From NCBI GenBank assembly GCA_963924555.1, contig OZ004583.1, positions 5,241,501 through 5,305,500 on the forward strand: a stretch of DNA of 64,000 nt. The letters are read 5' to 3'. Position 1 is the stretch's first letter. Every line of letters begins with the position of its first letter. The position numbers were made by a program, and so were the translations under genes. Below the pieces are notes generated by a model. That model did not search any database. It saw nothing but the letters and a program-made list of their open reading frames with translations, and was not told where the DNA came from. Origin of the DNA: Crambe crambe. Lineage: Eukaryota > Porifera > Demospongiae > Poecilosclerida > Crambeidae. Below, piece after piece: positions 1 to 11,900 of the stretch.

Positions 1-133
1 TGAGTATCACAATGCATGTGAGGGCGCACCAAAGAGGGGAAACAGTAAAAGAAAACAAAATTCAGAACATCATGAATGATAACTACTGCAAGGTTTTTAA
101 AATCTCAATATGGGATTAAAATAAGGGCCAGAC

Positions 134-973
134 TAGTCTGGCGTAGCCGACCCTTTACCAACCCAAGGGAAGGGGAAAGGGTCTGGTGACTCCAGCATAC
201 CAGATCAGTTCTAGCGCCAGAATCTGGCGCTGGCCAATTAACTAACCACACAACGTTATTTAACCACAAAAACCTGACCACTTGATATGATGGCCGTTCA
301 AGCTATTCGAGATGCTACACTGAGGAGGCAGCTAAGACCTAAGCTTTAGGATACGACAGACTAAAAAAGCCTAAGCGTTAGGATACGACAGACTAAAAGC
401 CTTGCAAGCTTCAAAATCAGTATAGTGACTTCTGCACACACACTAATTCAACTCACATTGTACCATTCAGATACAAGAAGTTGTGGCCACGCCTTCCCAA
501 AGCACATCAAACTCCACCCCTCAACACCCTCATCAACCACCAGCAAAAAAGAGACGACTCTATTCCGAAGAAGAATACTCAATCCTAAAGAGATATTTCG
601 ACATTGGCGGAGAGAGGTCTAAAGTGGCAAAACTTTCTGAGTGTGCAGATTTCCTTAGAGAGTACCAGAGAGATATGCAGTTTGAGGGAAGGACACCAAA
701 AAATATACAGGATAAGATCAAAAACATAATAAAGCAGAGCACGTGACAGCAAACCAACAAATCTGACCACATCTGGATAGAAATATGATTGATGGCCGTT
801 TCAACCACTGCAAAGGAGGCAGCCAAACGTTAGAGATACAAGACTGAAAGCCTGCATGCAATCTTCAAGTAACTTGGAATACGCATGCGCAACGTGATAA
901 TTGAATTCCACAAGAACTGGTCCAGTATGCTGGAGTCACCAGACCCTTACAAAGAGTCGGCTACGCCAGACTA
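134..973. mobile_element. Complete Mutator-like TIR element with 9-bp target duplication
   Basis: The element starts TAGTCTGGCGTAGCCGAC and ends with its inverted copy, GTCGGCTACGCCAGACTA. It is flanked on both sides by the same 9 bases, gggccagac (125-133 and 974-982). The inverted similarity continues inward through a 'gggtctggtgactccagcat' segment (about 178-197 and its reverse at about 930-950). A 9-bp duplication is the hallmark of Mutator-like transposons, so that superfamily is my inference. Inside are two diverged direct repeats (about 269-400 and 755-862) flanking a coding exon. Two further ends of the same family lie at 36568 and 12087. Confidence 0.8.
450..746 (+). CDS. Myb/SANT-like DNA-binding exon carried by the TIR element
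   Basis: An open frame follows a stop at 444-446 and runs to TGA at 744-746. It contains no ATG before the domain, so it is more likely an internal or terminal exon; an acceptor at 468-470 (cag) would fit. The protein begins with a Ser/Thr/Pro/Gln-rich stretch, then a basic nuclear-localisation-like patch (PPAKKRRLYSEEE), then a helical region with acidic-aromatic spacing (YSEEEYSILKRYF, ECADFL, GRTPKNIQDKIKN). This resembles the Myb/SANT-like domains often encoded by DNA transposons. An upstream ATG at 287-289 opens a 20-codon frame (MMAVQAIRD...) within the first direct repeat and could be the first exon. Its position inside the TIRs suggests a transposon accessory or DNA-binding protein. 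No catalytic transposase domain is visible, so the copy is non-autonomous or the protein is only a partner subunit. Confidence 0.45.
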   Translation, partial: NSHCTIQIQEVVATPSQSTSNSTPQHPHQPPAKKRRLYSEEEYSILKRYFDIGGERSKVAKLSECADFLREYQRDMQFEGRTPKNIQDKIKNIIKQST

Positions 974-2925
974 GGGCCAGACCTCATCTTCGCCACCCCA
1001 TCCGGTTAAAAGGTTACCATGTCACCATTGAGCTGAAGAAGCTATCAGACCAAATTGGAAAGAAGTTCAGCATAGCATCCACCATGGCGAGAAAGCAGAC
1101 TACCACTTTGGTGGCACCAGTCAGAAACTACCGAGGGTGAATTATAGTGAATGAATGAGGACACAAGCTTGGCAGGGACAGACTTTGCCCTCACCCATAC
1201 AGATCATCCCTTACTGATTAGAGGGAAAACATACCTTCTCATTATTGTGCTGTACTATGTAGCTTCATTCCTCAATATATGCAAATTTAATATGTGCACT
1301 ATTAAATTTCATACTAGTGTCAGTCGAATTCACGCAATCGATTTTGTTTCCTGCGCAAGGGGTGTGTCAACATTTTTGGATTCATAACACTTCACTACTA
1401 TTGACCACCTTTGTGGTGGTGCATGAGCAGTGGCCAACCACAAAATGCATCCATTAATATTCATCGGGCCACATACCAGCAGGACAGTTATATAATATTT
1501 TAGGTGAAGTTCTGTGCCTATTATATTGATGTCAAAAGTTCTCAACACCTGCATGATGAACAATTTTTGTCAACACGATTAATCCAGGTCCACCATACTT
1601 GAAGCTAAAAGGGTTAAGGCTCTGTGGGCTAAAGCCAAAGACATTAAACTTGATGTATACCAAGTAACAGAAACCTTTCCCGTCAGCAAAGTTATCTGAT
1701 ATTACATTGCACCTCAAGAGATGCTGTTCCCTCCTTCTGTGCTCCCTTGTCCAATTTAACATTAGCAATCCACTTTCAATAGGTAAAATCTTTTTCAATT
1801 CATCACAGGGTCAAAAGAGTAACACATAGGAATAGACACAGATATTACTACTACTGATGACGTTATACAGTTGTTCTTAGAAGCAATTTATATGCATAAA
1901 AGAGGAGAATGCTAAGCTGATGCCTACTAAGCAGTACCACTTCACCATGTGCATACTAAGAAGTTCATAGGTGGAACCCAATATTTTGTGTACAAAGAGT
2001 ACAGAATTTTGTGATGCCATGTGTGATCTTCGGGACACTGTATACCCAGAAAATGAATAGAGTTCACGAAGGGATTGAATCTGACTGAAATATTCTATTT
2101 TGTGACCCTTGCTTAGCTGCTGCCCCAGCTGTCATGGCATTTCAAGCTCCAACAATCATAGGCAATACTTCTAATAATGCTCACTTATATCCAATTAATG
2201 CTCACTCTAGTACATAGTGTGAAAGGGTACATAACATGTACTGATTTGTATCTCACCTTCTATACCATGGGGCTATGTTGGCATAATAATTGGAATCCCA
2301 GCATAATAGGCTAATAATAGGCGGCAGTCATTATTATAGCTACTATAACCTCATTCCTCCCTAGCCCTTGCCTGATTGTCAAGTGCTGACATCTTGACTA
2401 AAAAAAAAAGGAGCCAATGTCTACTTATCAATCAATATAAACCAAAAAAGAGCCCATGCCTACTTGTATCTAAGTAAAACAGCTTATATTCAAACTTGAC
2501 ACATTATCAAGACCTGTCAATTACTGGATTAAAAAGAATTTTGGTGGGCGTTGCTAACTGCCACCAATGAATAACATCATAGAAAAAAAAGCAGACAGTC
2601 ATTATAAAGACAAGTGAATTGCTATAGTGGACAAATCTTACCTCATTTTGATGTTCACCACGCACGCATGCGCACAGACAAAACTTACCTCACAGTCAGC
2701 AAACTTCAGCATCCAAATGTCAGTGTTCCCCCAAAATTGTCTGCACTACAATGCAAAGCCTGCTGGAATTTGCTCTTTTTCTTTAAGGCTCCCAAAAATA
2801 AGTGTAGAGTATACTAATAAGCACACAGCTATCAGTTTATAGCCTAGATTTCACCTATGAAGCAAACAGCTGGACTTCCTGTCTGCTTTGTAGTGTAGTC
2901 AATTACCAAGCTACTATGAAAACAA
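974..2925. other. No recognised gene; AT-rich non-coding DNA
   Basis: Just outside the TIR element, 1008-1139 has an open frame (VTIELKKLSDQIG..., ending before a TGA) that looks mildly protein-like but was not recognised. The rest shows only short chance frames, A-runs (about 2400, 2583) and simple 'taataat' sequence. I see no RNA gene or promoter that I can support. Confidence 0.4.
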
Positions 2926-2929
2926 TCAC

Positions 2930-3545
2930 ACAACTGGTTTCTTACATAACCGGTAGTAGGTGTTGAATGATGTCCATCAGATCAGCACCTTGATGTTTTC
3001 TACAAGAATGGACAGTTGTACTAATTAACCAGAGTACCTCCTACTGGCTTACAAACGTAAGCCACCTTTACAAGCCAGGAATGCAACAGGTGTCGCTATG
3101 CCTAAAAACTTAACTTTTAGCCTAGGCCCAAATATACTATAGAGACTGACTATAACTCTGATACTAAGAACATTACCTGAATTGGGAATTGTCCTTCCAC
3201 AGAAAGAATAAATCCAGCCGCCAACCGCCCGCTAGATATATAAATAAATAACAAGAGTCAATACAGCAGAGCCATATGACTACATCGCTCACTCTTTGAA
3301 TGGTCATCCGAAACAGATAGACACTCACGCCGCTCTTGCCTACCTATTAGTCTCACTCGGCCCAGACTCGCATTATCCAGTCCTAGATCCTTACTCCAAT
3401 AAGAGCCAGAGTCACACACACATGGCCAGCCGGCCGGGTGCGCGCAATACGCGCGCATGCGTAAGTTCGTCCACGGCCACACCGGCTGGACGCGCGCATG
3501 CGCGTTTTGGTCTAGAAGCTATCATCTGGACATAGATCTGGGTTA
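2930..3545. repeat. Dispersed repeat related in inverted orientation to 41.5-42.2 kb
   Basis: 'gtaggtgttgaatgatgtcc' near 2955-2975 recurs reversed near 42134-42155. The similarity continues through 'cagccgccaaccgcc' (about 3215) and 'catatgactacatcgctcact' (about 3273), whose counterparts lie reversed at about 41880 and 41830. A GC-rich segment with 'gcgcgcaatacgcgcgcatgcg' symmetry (3435-3505) also has a partner near 41680-41705. A third diverged copy of the end motif, 'gtaggagttgaatgacgtcc', is at about 40710. This is a diverged repeat family, not coding. Confidence 0.65.
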
Positions 3546-3684
3546 TGGGATGGAACATTACTATGAGAATAGCTGTTAGCTAGCATGGATGTATTCAATC
3601 GCAAGTATTCATCATCTTGTCCATTGGGGTCATGTGCAGTACCTTCCAGTGAGGCTGAGGTTTGGTGCTACTTGTGCGGCAATG

Positions 3685-3957
3685 TCAAGTGGAATGGAGG
3701 ACTCCTGCAGTCTGATTCTGACTATAGTGTCTTGAATTTTCTGGGCCAAGTTTAGGAATGTTGATGAGTTCATCATTAGTTTGCCTTATGAAAGCATCCC
3801 TTGTTGACTCACCCTCTCCGACGATGTGGAATGGTTTGAACAGTAGTAGCAAACTGTAGTAATATTCATCACCACTTGCTGGTGTGAGTGAAGGATTCTC
3901 AGACAGGCTGGTGATTGTTGGAACTTTCTTTGCCAGTGACATTGTAATTCGTTGCAA
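3685..3957 (-). pseudogene. Helitron-like helicase/replicase fragment
   Basis: The minus-strand frame reads through a segment containing DEYYYSLLLLFKPF, then a Gly/Glu-rich turn and STRDAFIRQTND. The 'YYYSLLLLF-P(F/W)' block followed by an acidic stretch and an '(E/D)AF' motif resembles the region between the Rep and PIF1-helicase parts of animal Helitron polyproteins. The piece is about 90 residues, closed by stops on both sides, and has no neighbouring Helitron domains, so it is a relic. It could also belong to a host gene that captured the same module. The identification rests on one motif recalled from memory. Confidence 0.4.
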
Positions 3958-4889
3958 ATGTGGCTAGTGTCATGTGTCATCAGGGAATTGTGAGACCTCA
4001 CTCTGGGCTTTAGTATTTTGCTTCTATTTTGTGGATAGCTATCTACTATTGACTGAGTGAGTTGATCCGACTAGGGGAAATCCACCCAGGTGGTATACGT
4101 AGCTACTGCTTCTTGCAAACTGACTTTCTGTGTGTTAGTATAGTGGCACCAATCATGGATAGTCTCTTGCGTTGAGAACCATTTGGTGGTATGTTTTGTA
4201 GTGTATCATAATATATATAGTGAGTTCTGATTTGGATACATGCATGCACAAATACATTGCTGCACCACACTCATCTGAATGTCCATATTGACTTGCCATG
4301 CCTTGAGTAAAGTTGGGTTGTATGCATTCACCCACTGGTCACACTTATTTCGCTTGGAAACATATAGAACTGTGCTGCTTACCCTGGATCAATGTTGGTT
4401 CTTAGTCTGGTTACAGCATTAGGTGGCCTGGATGCTTTATTTATGTTCACAAGTGAAGGTACATTTACTTGAAAGAAAATTAGACAAGTTGCTCTACAAC
4501 ACTCAGTATAATATTATTTACAGGAAGAATTCATAGCCCAAGTCCTATCGAGAAAGTATGGATATGCACTTAAAGGTCAAGTGCCCGAGTGTCACAGGTT
4601 ATCAGTCAGAGGTCAATGAATGTCAGCAATTGCATGCATGCTGCCATTGCAACAGATGGCACCTCAAATCTATTAGCTAATTACCCTTGTTTATTGTGGA
4701 AGTGCTTTTTATAGCATCACATCAAATCACACCTAACAATGTATAATAATATTAATTGAATAGTCATCTTACTTGTGTATTACATGTTTAGCTGGCTATA
4801 TGGTTTAAAATGACTTTTTTTATGAAGAAAAAATTGAGATAACTACACTAAATAGCTATGAGCTAATATTAATGCGTGTACTTATTGAA
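3958..4889. other. No recognised gene
   Basis: AT-rich sequence with short chance frames on both strands. Nothing with domain or splice support was seen. Confidence 0.4.
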
Positions 4890-5640
4890 ACAGAGGAGAG
4901 ACATAACATTTGAAGGCAATGACAGAGTTTGAGTTGAGTGCCTGGAGTGGCAGATGGTTCCACAAATGGATCGAGCTTGGCACAAAATGTAACAGACTTT
5001 GCTAGTGGCTCACGTAAAAAAGGATGATGCACAGGTTCTCCACGATGTGGTTTTGGAGTAAATAGCTACATTGGGAGGAATGTCTAGTCTTCTCTGGAGG
5101 ATGTTGTGGAGGCATAGAATCTTGAGAAATGATCTGTGGTTCTGTAAGATGGGAAAGCCAGCAACAATTTCTCATAGCTAGCTACTGCCTCATAGTTTTA
5201 GTGCATAATTTCAAGGAAAAATTTTGAACTGACTCTAATTGGTACATATCTTTAGATAGGTAGCTAAGGGTCCCAGACCTGGGCAGCATATATTCAAGAT
5301 GTGGGTCCAGGGTTTTGTGAATTTCAAGCAGAGAGTCTGGTTCTGATACAGCATAGAATCTTCTAAACAGTACTCCTAACAGCTTCCTAACTTTAGCGCT
5401 AATGAAATCTAGCTACATGAGGAGACCATGACAGGTCAGATGAAATTATAACACCCAAGTATTTGAAGTGTGGGACTAAGTTCAGGGGCATACTGTTAGC
5501 TAATTACAAAGTAAAGGAGTATGGGAGATTTCCTTTTTTTGTGATGTGCATGGCCTTACACTTTTTGAGATTGAAAGTGAGACAGTAATAGCATTAGACA
5601 GTGTTAGAAAGTGAGACAGTGCCCACTGCAAAATGAGGTT
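4890..5640 (-). pseudogene. LINE reverse-transcriptase C-terminal fragment (Jockey/L2-like)
   Basis: On the minus strand, in order, three blocks can be read in shifting frames. First comes FNLKKCKAMHITKKG then HFKYLGVIISSDLSW (about 5590-5400), the conserved block after the YxDD motif of non-LTR reverse transcriptases. Second is KVRKLLGVLFRRFY then KTLDPHLEY (about 5395-5270), the RT thumb. Third is RRLDIPPNVAIYSKT and FVPSSIHLWNHLPLQ (about 5110-4890), the usual C-terminal tail of Jockey/L2-type LINEs. Several stops and frameshifts separate the blocks. The catalytic YxDD and the endonuclease are absent, so it is an old 5'-truncated copy. Superfamily placement is by motif memory only. Confidence 0.75.
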
Positions 5641-8160
5641 GACCAATCTTCTGCAGCTGTTCTATGCATTCAGTTCGCATGTGGATTCTTTTTCCAGGAG
5701 AAATTCAAATGTTTGACTGCAATTTAATGGGAGTAGAGGATAGTTGGTGCTAGGCACTATGTAGCTAAGTGCTTTGTGGCAAGTAGCTATCATGGCTATT
5801 ACAGTTTTCTTTGTGTGCAGCTCCTTAGCCACTTATAAGTTAACAACTTATCCAGGCTGAAAGGTATGCCACTGGTATATATACCATGGGAAGCTCAAAG
5901 CCAAGTGGGCCACTGAATATTAAAGACGGAATATTAAGTTACCTGGACTGATAATACAGGGCCTCTGACTTCATTTAAAATAACATTAGTAGCTAGCTAA
6001 TGAAAATAGATAATATCTATCATATCTAGATAATTATATATATGACAATAATAATAATATGGTCCAAGATAATCTCCTCTCCTTTTTAATTAAAAGGGGA
6101 GATATAACTATACCCCTATAATTATAGCTAGCTACTAGTCTAGAATCAATGAAACCTTGCAGGGCCCATGCACATACGTATCATGGCAAACCTACTCGTG
6201 ATAAAGACTTAAAGTATGAGGTGACGATCAGCTTTTAGCTTTAAAAAAATGAGTAACTATTACTGGGGTAGCTAGCTACTGACAGACTGGTAACTACTAT
6301 TTATAGAATCCTAGTTTCCTGTCCAAGAAGACTTCCACAAGTGCTGAGGGTGGGAGGTTATTATAATTATTCTATTATTTCGTTATTTGTCTCAAAGGTC
6401 CTGTCTTCATCATTCACCACGGGGCTTTCAGCTGTAGTATGTGAAGCCCATGAGCAATGGCAGTAGATGCGGTGACATTTTCAATATGCGGACGGTGGAC
6501 AGGAAACAATCATTCTATTAATAGTGGCCTAATGGTAGGTCATGCTGTGTTGTTCACCTGATAGATAACTTTCATGATGTTCTCCACGATAAAGGCCAGG
6601 AGAGTGCCCAGGACATGATAAAGGATTGGATCATTGGTCACCTGGACTAATTAATATACAGTGATGTACATATTGCTCTGTGCATGAGCTGTTCCTATTC
6701 CATTACCTAGCTAGCTATATAAAATATCGACATGGCTACTTATTTAGGTGTGATCATACAAGACCTATATCTACAAACTCATCATGAAACTAAACAATGT
6801 AGCTAGCTAGTTAGCTAATTATAATAAGCTAAATATGGACCGTAAAGTGACTTAGCTATAATAATGTTCCAGAGTTGATATGTTATGTAATAACCCCAGA
6901 AAGCTTTTCATAACTATGTAGTCTGTCTTGCTGGGGGTAGATCCATATGGCCATGGGTGTATAGCTTATCATAAGCCATATTAATCTTGGACTGGTACAG
7001 TGCACGAAAGCCAGCTGTATACCTATGCATGCACATAGCTAACTACTTACACTAGAAGTGCACGAGCATTATCATTTAATGAGCTATTAAGTTGAGACAA
7101 GTTCCATAGAATTAGCTAAGATGTTATGGATAGCACAAGATGATTGATGATGAATAGCTAGCTAGCTACATCTCAGGACACCATGCATATTCGCTTAAAA
7201 AGAGATATAAATGCAATAGGAATATAGCTACATCACAGGGATATCCAGATGCCACAACAAACCATATGAAGTTACATAATAATAAGAGACTGAATTTTGT
7301 TACACTCCTAGGCCATGGGGGAGGGGCTTGGTTCACCTAATAGGTATTATAAAAGAAACTCTAGTGTAGGGGTGTATCCACAGAATTTTAAGTGGCCTGG
7401 TGTGCCTGTGCGTGGGATCGCCATACCCACTTTATCCTTCACCCACTTATCACATAGTGTGATCGTGATTCTTGAAGGTCATGTTGCTTCATATACACAT
7501 AATCACTTTAGCTAACTCTATTGGATAATAAAAGTGGTTCAGTGAAAACCAGACAAACCCTGTAGTGTAGCTAAATCTTGGACTCCATGGTGCAGTACAT
7601 AAAATTAATACGTATAGGTACACAGAATAAAAGCAAAGCACTTAAGGGTTGGCCTAGCTAGTCTCGCCGGGCCACTGAATGTAGTTGCTGGTGATGCAAT
7701 ATATCTAGTGCAGGGATGTGGCTAAGCTAGGGTCTGCCTACATCCTTTTTTCGGCAACCATGGATCAGGCCATGTAGCTATTAAATTGATGAAGATAATG
7801 CTAAAATGGCTATGGATCAAGTGTACCTATTATTGTTCTGTGAGGATTAAGGTAGATGGAGATGACAAGACCACTACCAACTTGGAGGATGTCATGAACC
7901 TGTAGCTAGTTCTCCGTATTCATTAAGTGCATGCTATAAAGGAACACAATGTTTCTTTAATGTTTTTTGATTCTGGATCATGTTCTTTTCTCTAGGTGGA
8001 CTGGGTTGTCAGCTATTAAGCATTTTCACGTGATTAGGTCAATACGTCATTTTACGCAGTTGCGCGCGCGGCGCGGGCAACCGTTGTGCATGTGTGTGAA
8101 GATTTTTGGATGGCCATGCCCATTTTTTGATCAGTAACTAGTATGAATTTTGATGATTAA
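5641..8160. other. Mostly non-coding; two possible minus-strand exons near 6.45-6.64 kb
   Basis: The stretch is rich in 'tagctagc' and 'ataat' simple sequence. On the minus strand, 6640-6560 reads VTNDPILYHVLGTLLAFIVE... bounded by AG and a GTGAAC donor. The frame could continue at about 6511-6428 (NDCFLSTVRILKMSPHLL... to a TGA). The combined peptide is hydrophobic and looks membrane-like, but no family was recognised. A GC-rich 'gcgcgcgcggcgcgggc' patch lies near 8065. Otherwise I see nothing definite. Confidence 0.3.
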
Positions 8161-8700
8161 GTGTGGTCTCCCTAATTAGAGCAGTCTAGTGCCCACATTA
8201 GAGCCATCACAGGGTGTTAACTAGACTTTCAAGAGTGTCTTAGTGCTGGTATAGTGTGATTAGAGCAGTCTGGTGCCCACAATAGAGCTTGGTCTTTCTC
8301 TGTGATTCTAATTTGATTCCATCACAGAGTGTCGACTCTAATTACATGCAGTACAGAGATTCATATTGTCTTAGTGCTGATATAGTGTGATCTCCCTAAT
8401 TAGAGCAGTCGAGTGCCCACGATAGAGCCCGGTCCTTCTCTTTTCATCCAGTCCTTCTCTGTGATTCTAGCTAATTTGATTCCGTCACAGAGTGTCAACT
8501 CTAATTACATGCAGTACAGAGACTCTCAAGAGTGTCTTAGTGCTGGTATAATGTGGTCTCTCTAATAGAGCAGTCTGGTGCCTGCAATAGAGCTCGGTCC
8601 TTCTCTTCTTTATCCAGTCCTTCTCTATCATTATGAGTGATCTCCCTAATTAGAGCATGCAGTCCAGCTGGTCTAGTGCTTAAAATAGAATTCTCATATC
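8161..8700. repeat. Imperfect tandem repeat, about four units
   Basis: The phrase 'tctccctaattagagcagtc(t)ggtgcccac.atagagc' followed by 'gtccttctctgtgattctaatttgattc' recurs near 8166, 8258, 8390, 8560 and 8640 with variable spacing (about 90-170 bp). Units are diverged and partly nested. The array lies just downstream of the last visible exon of the minus-strand NIDO/EGF gene and could be in its 3' region. No coding content. Confidence 0.7.
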
Positions 8701-8843
8701 ACTCATTTTATCCAATCAGTCCTTCATTCTTTTTGGTCAGTCCATGCAGCATAGCTGCTGTGTAATACACAGCTATAGTATAGTACTGTAGCAATGATTT
8801 TGATCGCGAAATAATTATTTTGAATCTCACTATGACATCATTT

Positions 8844-8998
8844 CTAGCCAGTCCTTCTACAGGGTCCTTCTACCGTTTTTGCCATATTTAACAGATGCTT
8901 AGTGTGCAAGTAGCAGACGATGGCGATGATCAGGACAACCAGGATGATCACAAAGAAGACCACAACAATGGAGGGAACCACCACACTGGTCAGCGACA
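8844..8998 (-). CDS. Transmembrane exon of the NIDO-EGF receptor
   Basis: After the acceptor at 9000-8999 the phase-1 frame reads SLTSVVVPS, then about 23 hydrophobic residues (VVVFFVIILVVLIIAIVCYL), then a positively charged stop-transfer sequence (HTKHLL). A donor-like GTAGAA follows at 8873. Without splicing, the frame ends in a TAG about 11 codons later, giving a tail of roughly 22 residues with no signalling motif. If the donor is used, cytoplasmic exons lie downstream (below 8.8 kb) and were not identified. Confidence 0.7.
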
Positions 8999-11900
8999 CT
9001 GCACAGAAGGGAATTAACACATTCAAACATCAAGCCTAGCTCTCCATTTGTAGCTACTATTATGAGGAAATGGTAATAATTGTATTGAATATTAAATCTG
9101 AGATACTACTCATGCAGCGTCAGATCTAGACCTACCAGGGTTTCTTCTGATGTTTGGCGGTTTCCCCCCTACAAAAGCAATAACGAAAATGGATATTTAT
9201 CAAACTTTACTCTACCCCTCCCTCTCGATCTTCCCTCTTCTCCTTCCCTCTCTCCTCTCTCGCCCCCTCCTTTCCCTCCCTCCCCTCGATCTCCCCTCCC
9301 TCCCCCTTTACTCCCCTCCCTCTCTCCTTGCTCCTATCTCCCCTCTCTCCTCTCCCACCCCTCCTTCCCCCCTCACTCTCTCCTCTCCCACCTCCTCCTT
9401 CTCCTCCCCTCCCTCTTATACATAATACATACTAGTGCAAACACCAGAATGGAGCAGGAATCCCGTTGGACATCTGCATATGAAACTGCCTTCTGTATTC
9501 TCACAGGTGTGGTTCCTGTCACAATTATCAAGACCCACTGAACACTCATCAATATCTGAAAGCAAACATGTATGATGATGATTAATAGCAGGATATAACT
9601 CTTCATTTGTTTTGTGGTGAATATAAATGAGGGGTGAGTTGTTCCAGGGTCATTTTGTCAAATGGCCTGACAACAGCCATGCACAATTACCTGGCACACA
9701 TGACCTCCCTCCCTCACTCACTCAGCTCATTACATACGTACCTAAGCAGGTGATTCCATCTCCAGAGAAACCCGACCTGCAAGAACAGGTGAAGCTTCCG
9801 TTGGTGTTCGCACACGTTCCCCAGGTAGGGTTGCAGTTATGGAGACCAGTGGAACACTCATCCAGATCTGAATATTGTGATCAGAAGTTAAAGCAAATTA
9901 AAGAGAATTACAAAATGAAATCTCTGAGATAACTGTCTTCTTAAATTATCACTGAAAGGACACTTTTTGATAACTAGCTCTTATGTACACAGACTATTAG
10001 CTATATCAAAGGCACAACTTGAGTACCGCCCGATAATTATAAAGGTAGCAAGCCAATTAGTGTGAATTCACTACTCATGCATGACTTATAATTGCCATAA
10101 AAAAACTTCATCTGACTCAGCTGCTTTCCAGTGATGATATTTTCGTATAAATAAATAAATAAACAAATAATAAATAAATAAATAAGTTATAATTATAACA
10201 CGCCCACTAGGGCTGTATCTGATTTATAAGCACAAGCACGAGGGCACGTGCTTATAAATCAGATACAGCCCTAGTGGGCATGTCATGAATGGCTTATTTA
10301 CAAATGCATATGCGCGGAAATTATTACTCCCTAGTTACCATTTTGAAGAATGGCTGAGAAAGAGAATGAAGCTCCTAGCACTAGCAAAAAGCCTCGTCTG
10401 CATCAAGAAAGGTGGGAGTTCATAGACGAATGCGAGGAGGAAAAGCTGACAAAGAAATTTGTGTCAGCCACTTCAACAAAATAGGCTCTCTCCAATTTTA
10501 CCTCCTGGAAGCAAAGTAGAAACCTAATGTCGAGAAAATTCCATATGAACTACTAGAATCTGCTGATGCTGCATCTCTCAACAAGTGGTTAGCTCTATAT
10601 GTTGCAGAAACTCGCAAGCAAAATGTACCAACCAAAGACACTCTACTCTCTTCTTACTGGCCTTCTCCGATACTGCCGTGACAAAAGTGAAGTGCAATAA
10701 TGCTCCTGGCACAGGTATTTTCACTCTTGCTTCTGCTCCAACATACAATTTCCATGGCTCCAGTGTGGTATTTTGCCAAAGTAGCATGCCCTCTATGCTA
10801 CCACCACAAGTACCACCCCATGGACCTTTTCAGCTACAGCTAGCCTTTTGAACTAGACTTTGACATTGATGCATTTTTAGCTGACTTGTAAGAGATAAAA
10901 ACACTGTTGCTATGATAATTACTGGTTGCTAAGGTCAATTAAAATATACCGTAATCATATAAATTTCCGATGGGGTTTTATTTTCGTTTTTTTCGTAGTC
11001 GATCAGAATCCTCGAAAATAATAAACGAAGTCTTAGTACTATGACATCATATATGACGACGATGTGCATGCGTGTGCGATGCGATATCGATAGCAGCTGG
11101 AAAAAACCTGGAGCAGATAGTCTGTGAGACCATAGATAGTAGACACGGAACAGGATTGGAAACTTAATACTACCATGCGCGTGCTATCCGTGTTTGCCGG
11201 GAAATTTTGGCGCGAGATATGAATGCATAGTTACCACATAGTTAAGGATGAGTTCTGCAAAAGATATCAGAGTAGATATTAGTCTAGTAGCTTAATATTA
11301 GCTGGGCTAGAGTGTTTCCATGTTGTGTTTCTATAAAAATAATAAAACTTAATATGATACTAGATCTAGCTAGACAGTACAAATCTATGAGATTCAGTAT
11401 CTCAAGGATTTTGAAAGATGAAGAGTTTAGTCTTCCTCTCCAGCCATCTATAGATGCCCATTCTTGTGCAGAGAGCTTTATGGAGTGGATAATAAAACAT
11501 GATAATGCAAATAAATAATAGAAATGTAATAATAATAACTATTTAACCCATAGTTTAACACTGCATTAAAAGAAAACTAACAGCTATGAATCAATATAAC
11601 ATATATCATCCGATAGACAAACTATTATACTACTAAAAGATACCAAATACTTGACTTCTAAATTTATGCGAGTCCTGTTTTAGTCCCACAAATTGGTAGG
11701 CTTATAAAATCTTTAGCAACATATCCTACACCAAGAACAATTACTACACTCTTTATTTCAGTCTATTCCAGTAAGAAACTTTACCTTCCAAACTTCTATA
11801 GGATAAAATTGCTAGAAAAGTACTTGCACTCGTAGCTCTAGTCCCACAAAGTCTGTACCTCTCTTCCTCAGAAAATGTATTGCGACAATAGGGCTAAATT

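Noticed and set aside
1081-1139. Histone H3-like N-terminus (MARKQTTT)
   Set aside because: Superficial similarity over eight residues only; the rest does not resemble a histone.
9150-9425. 91-codon Ser/Pro/Leu-rich frame
   Set aside because: Translation of a homopyrimidine tract.
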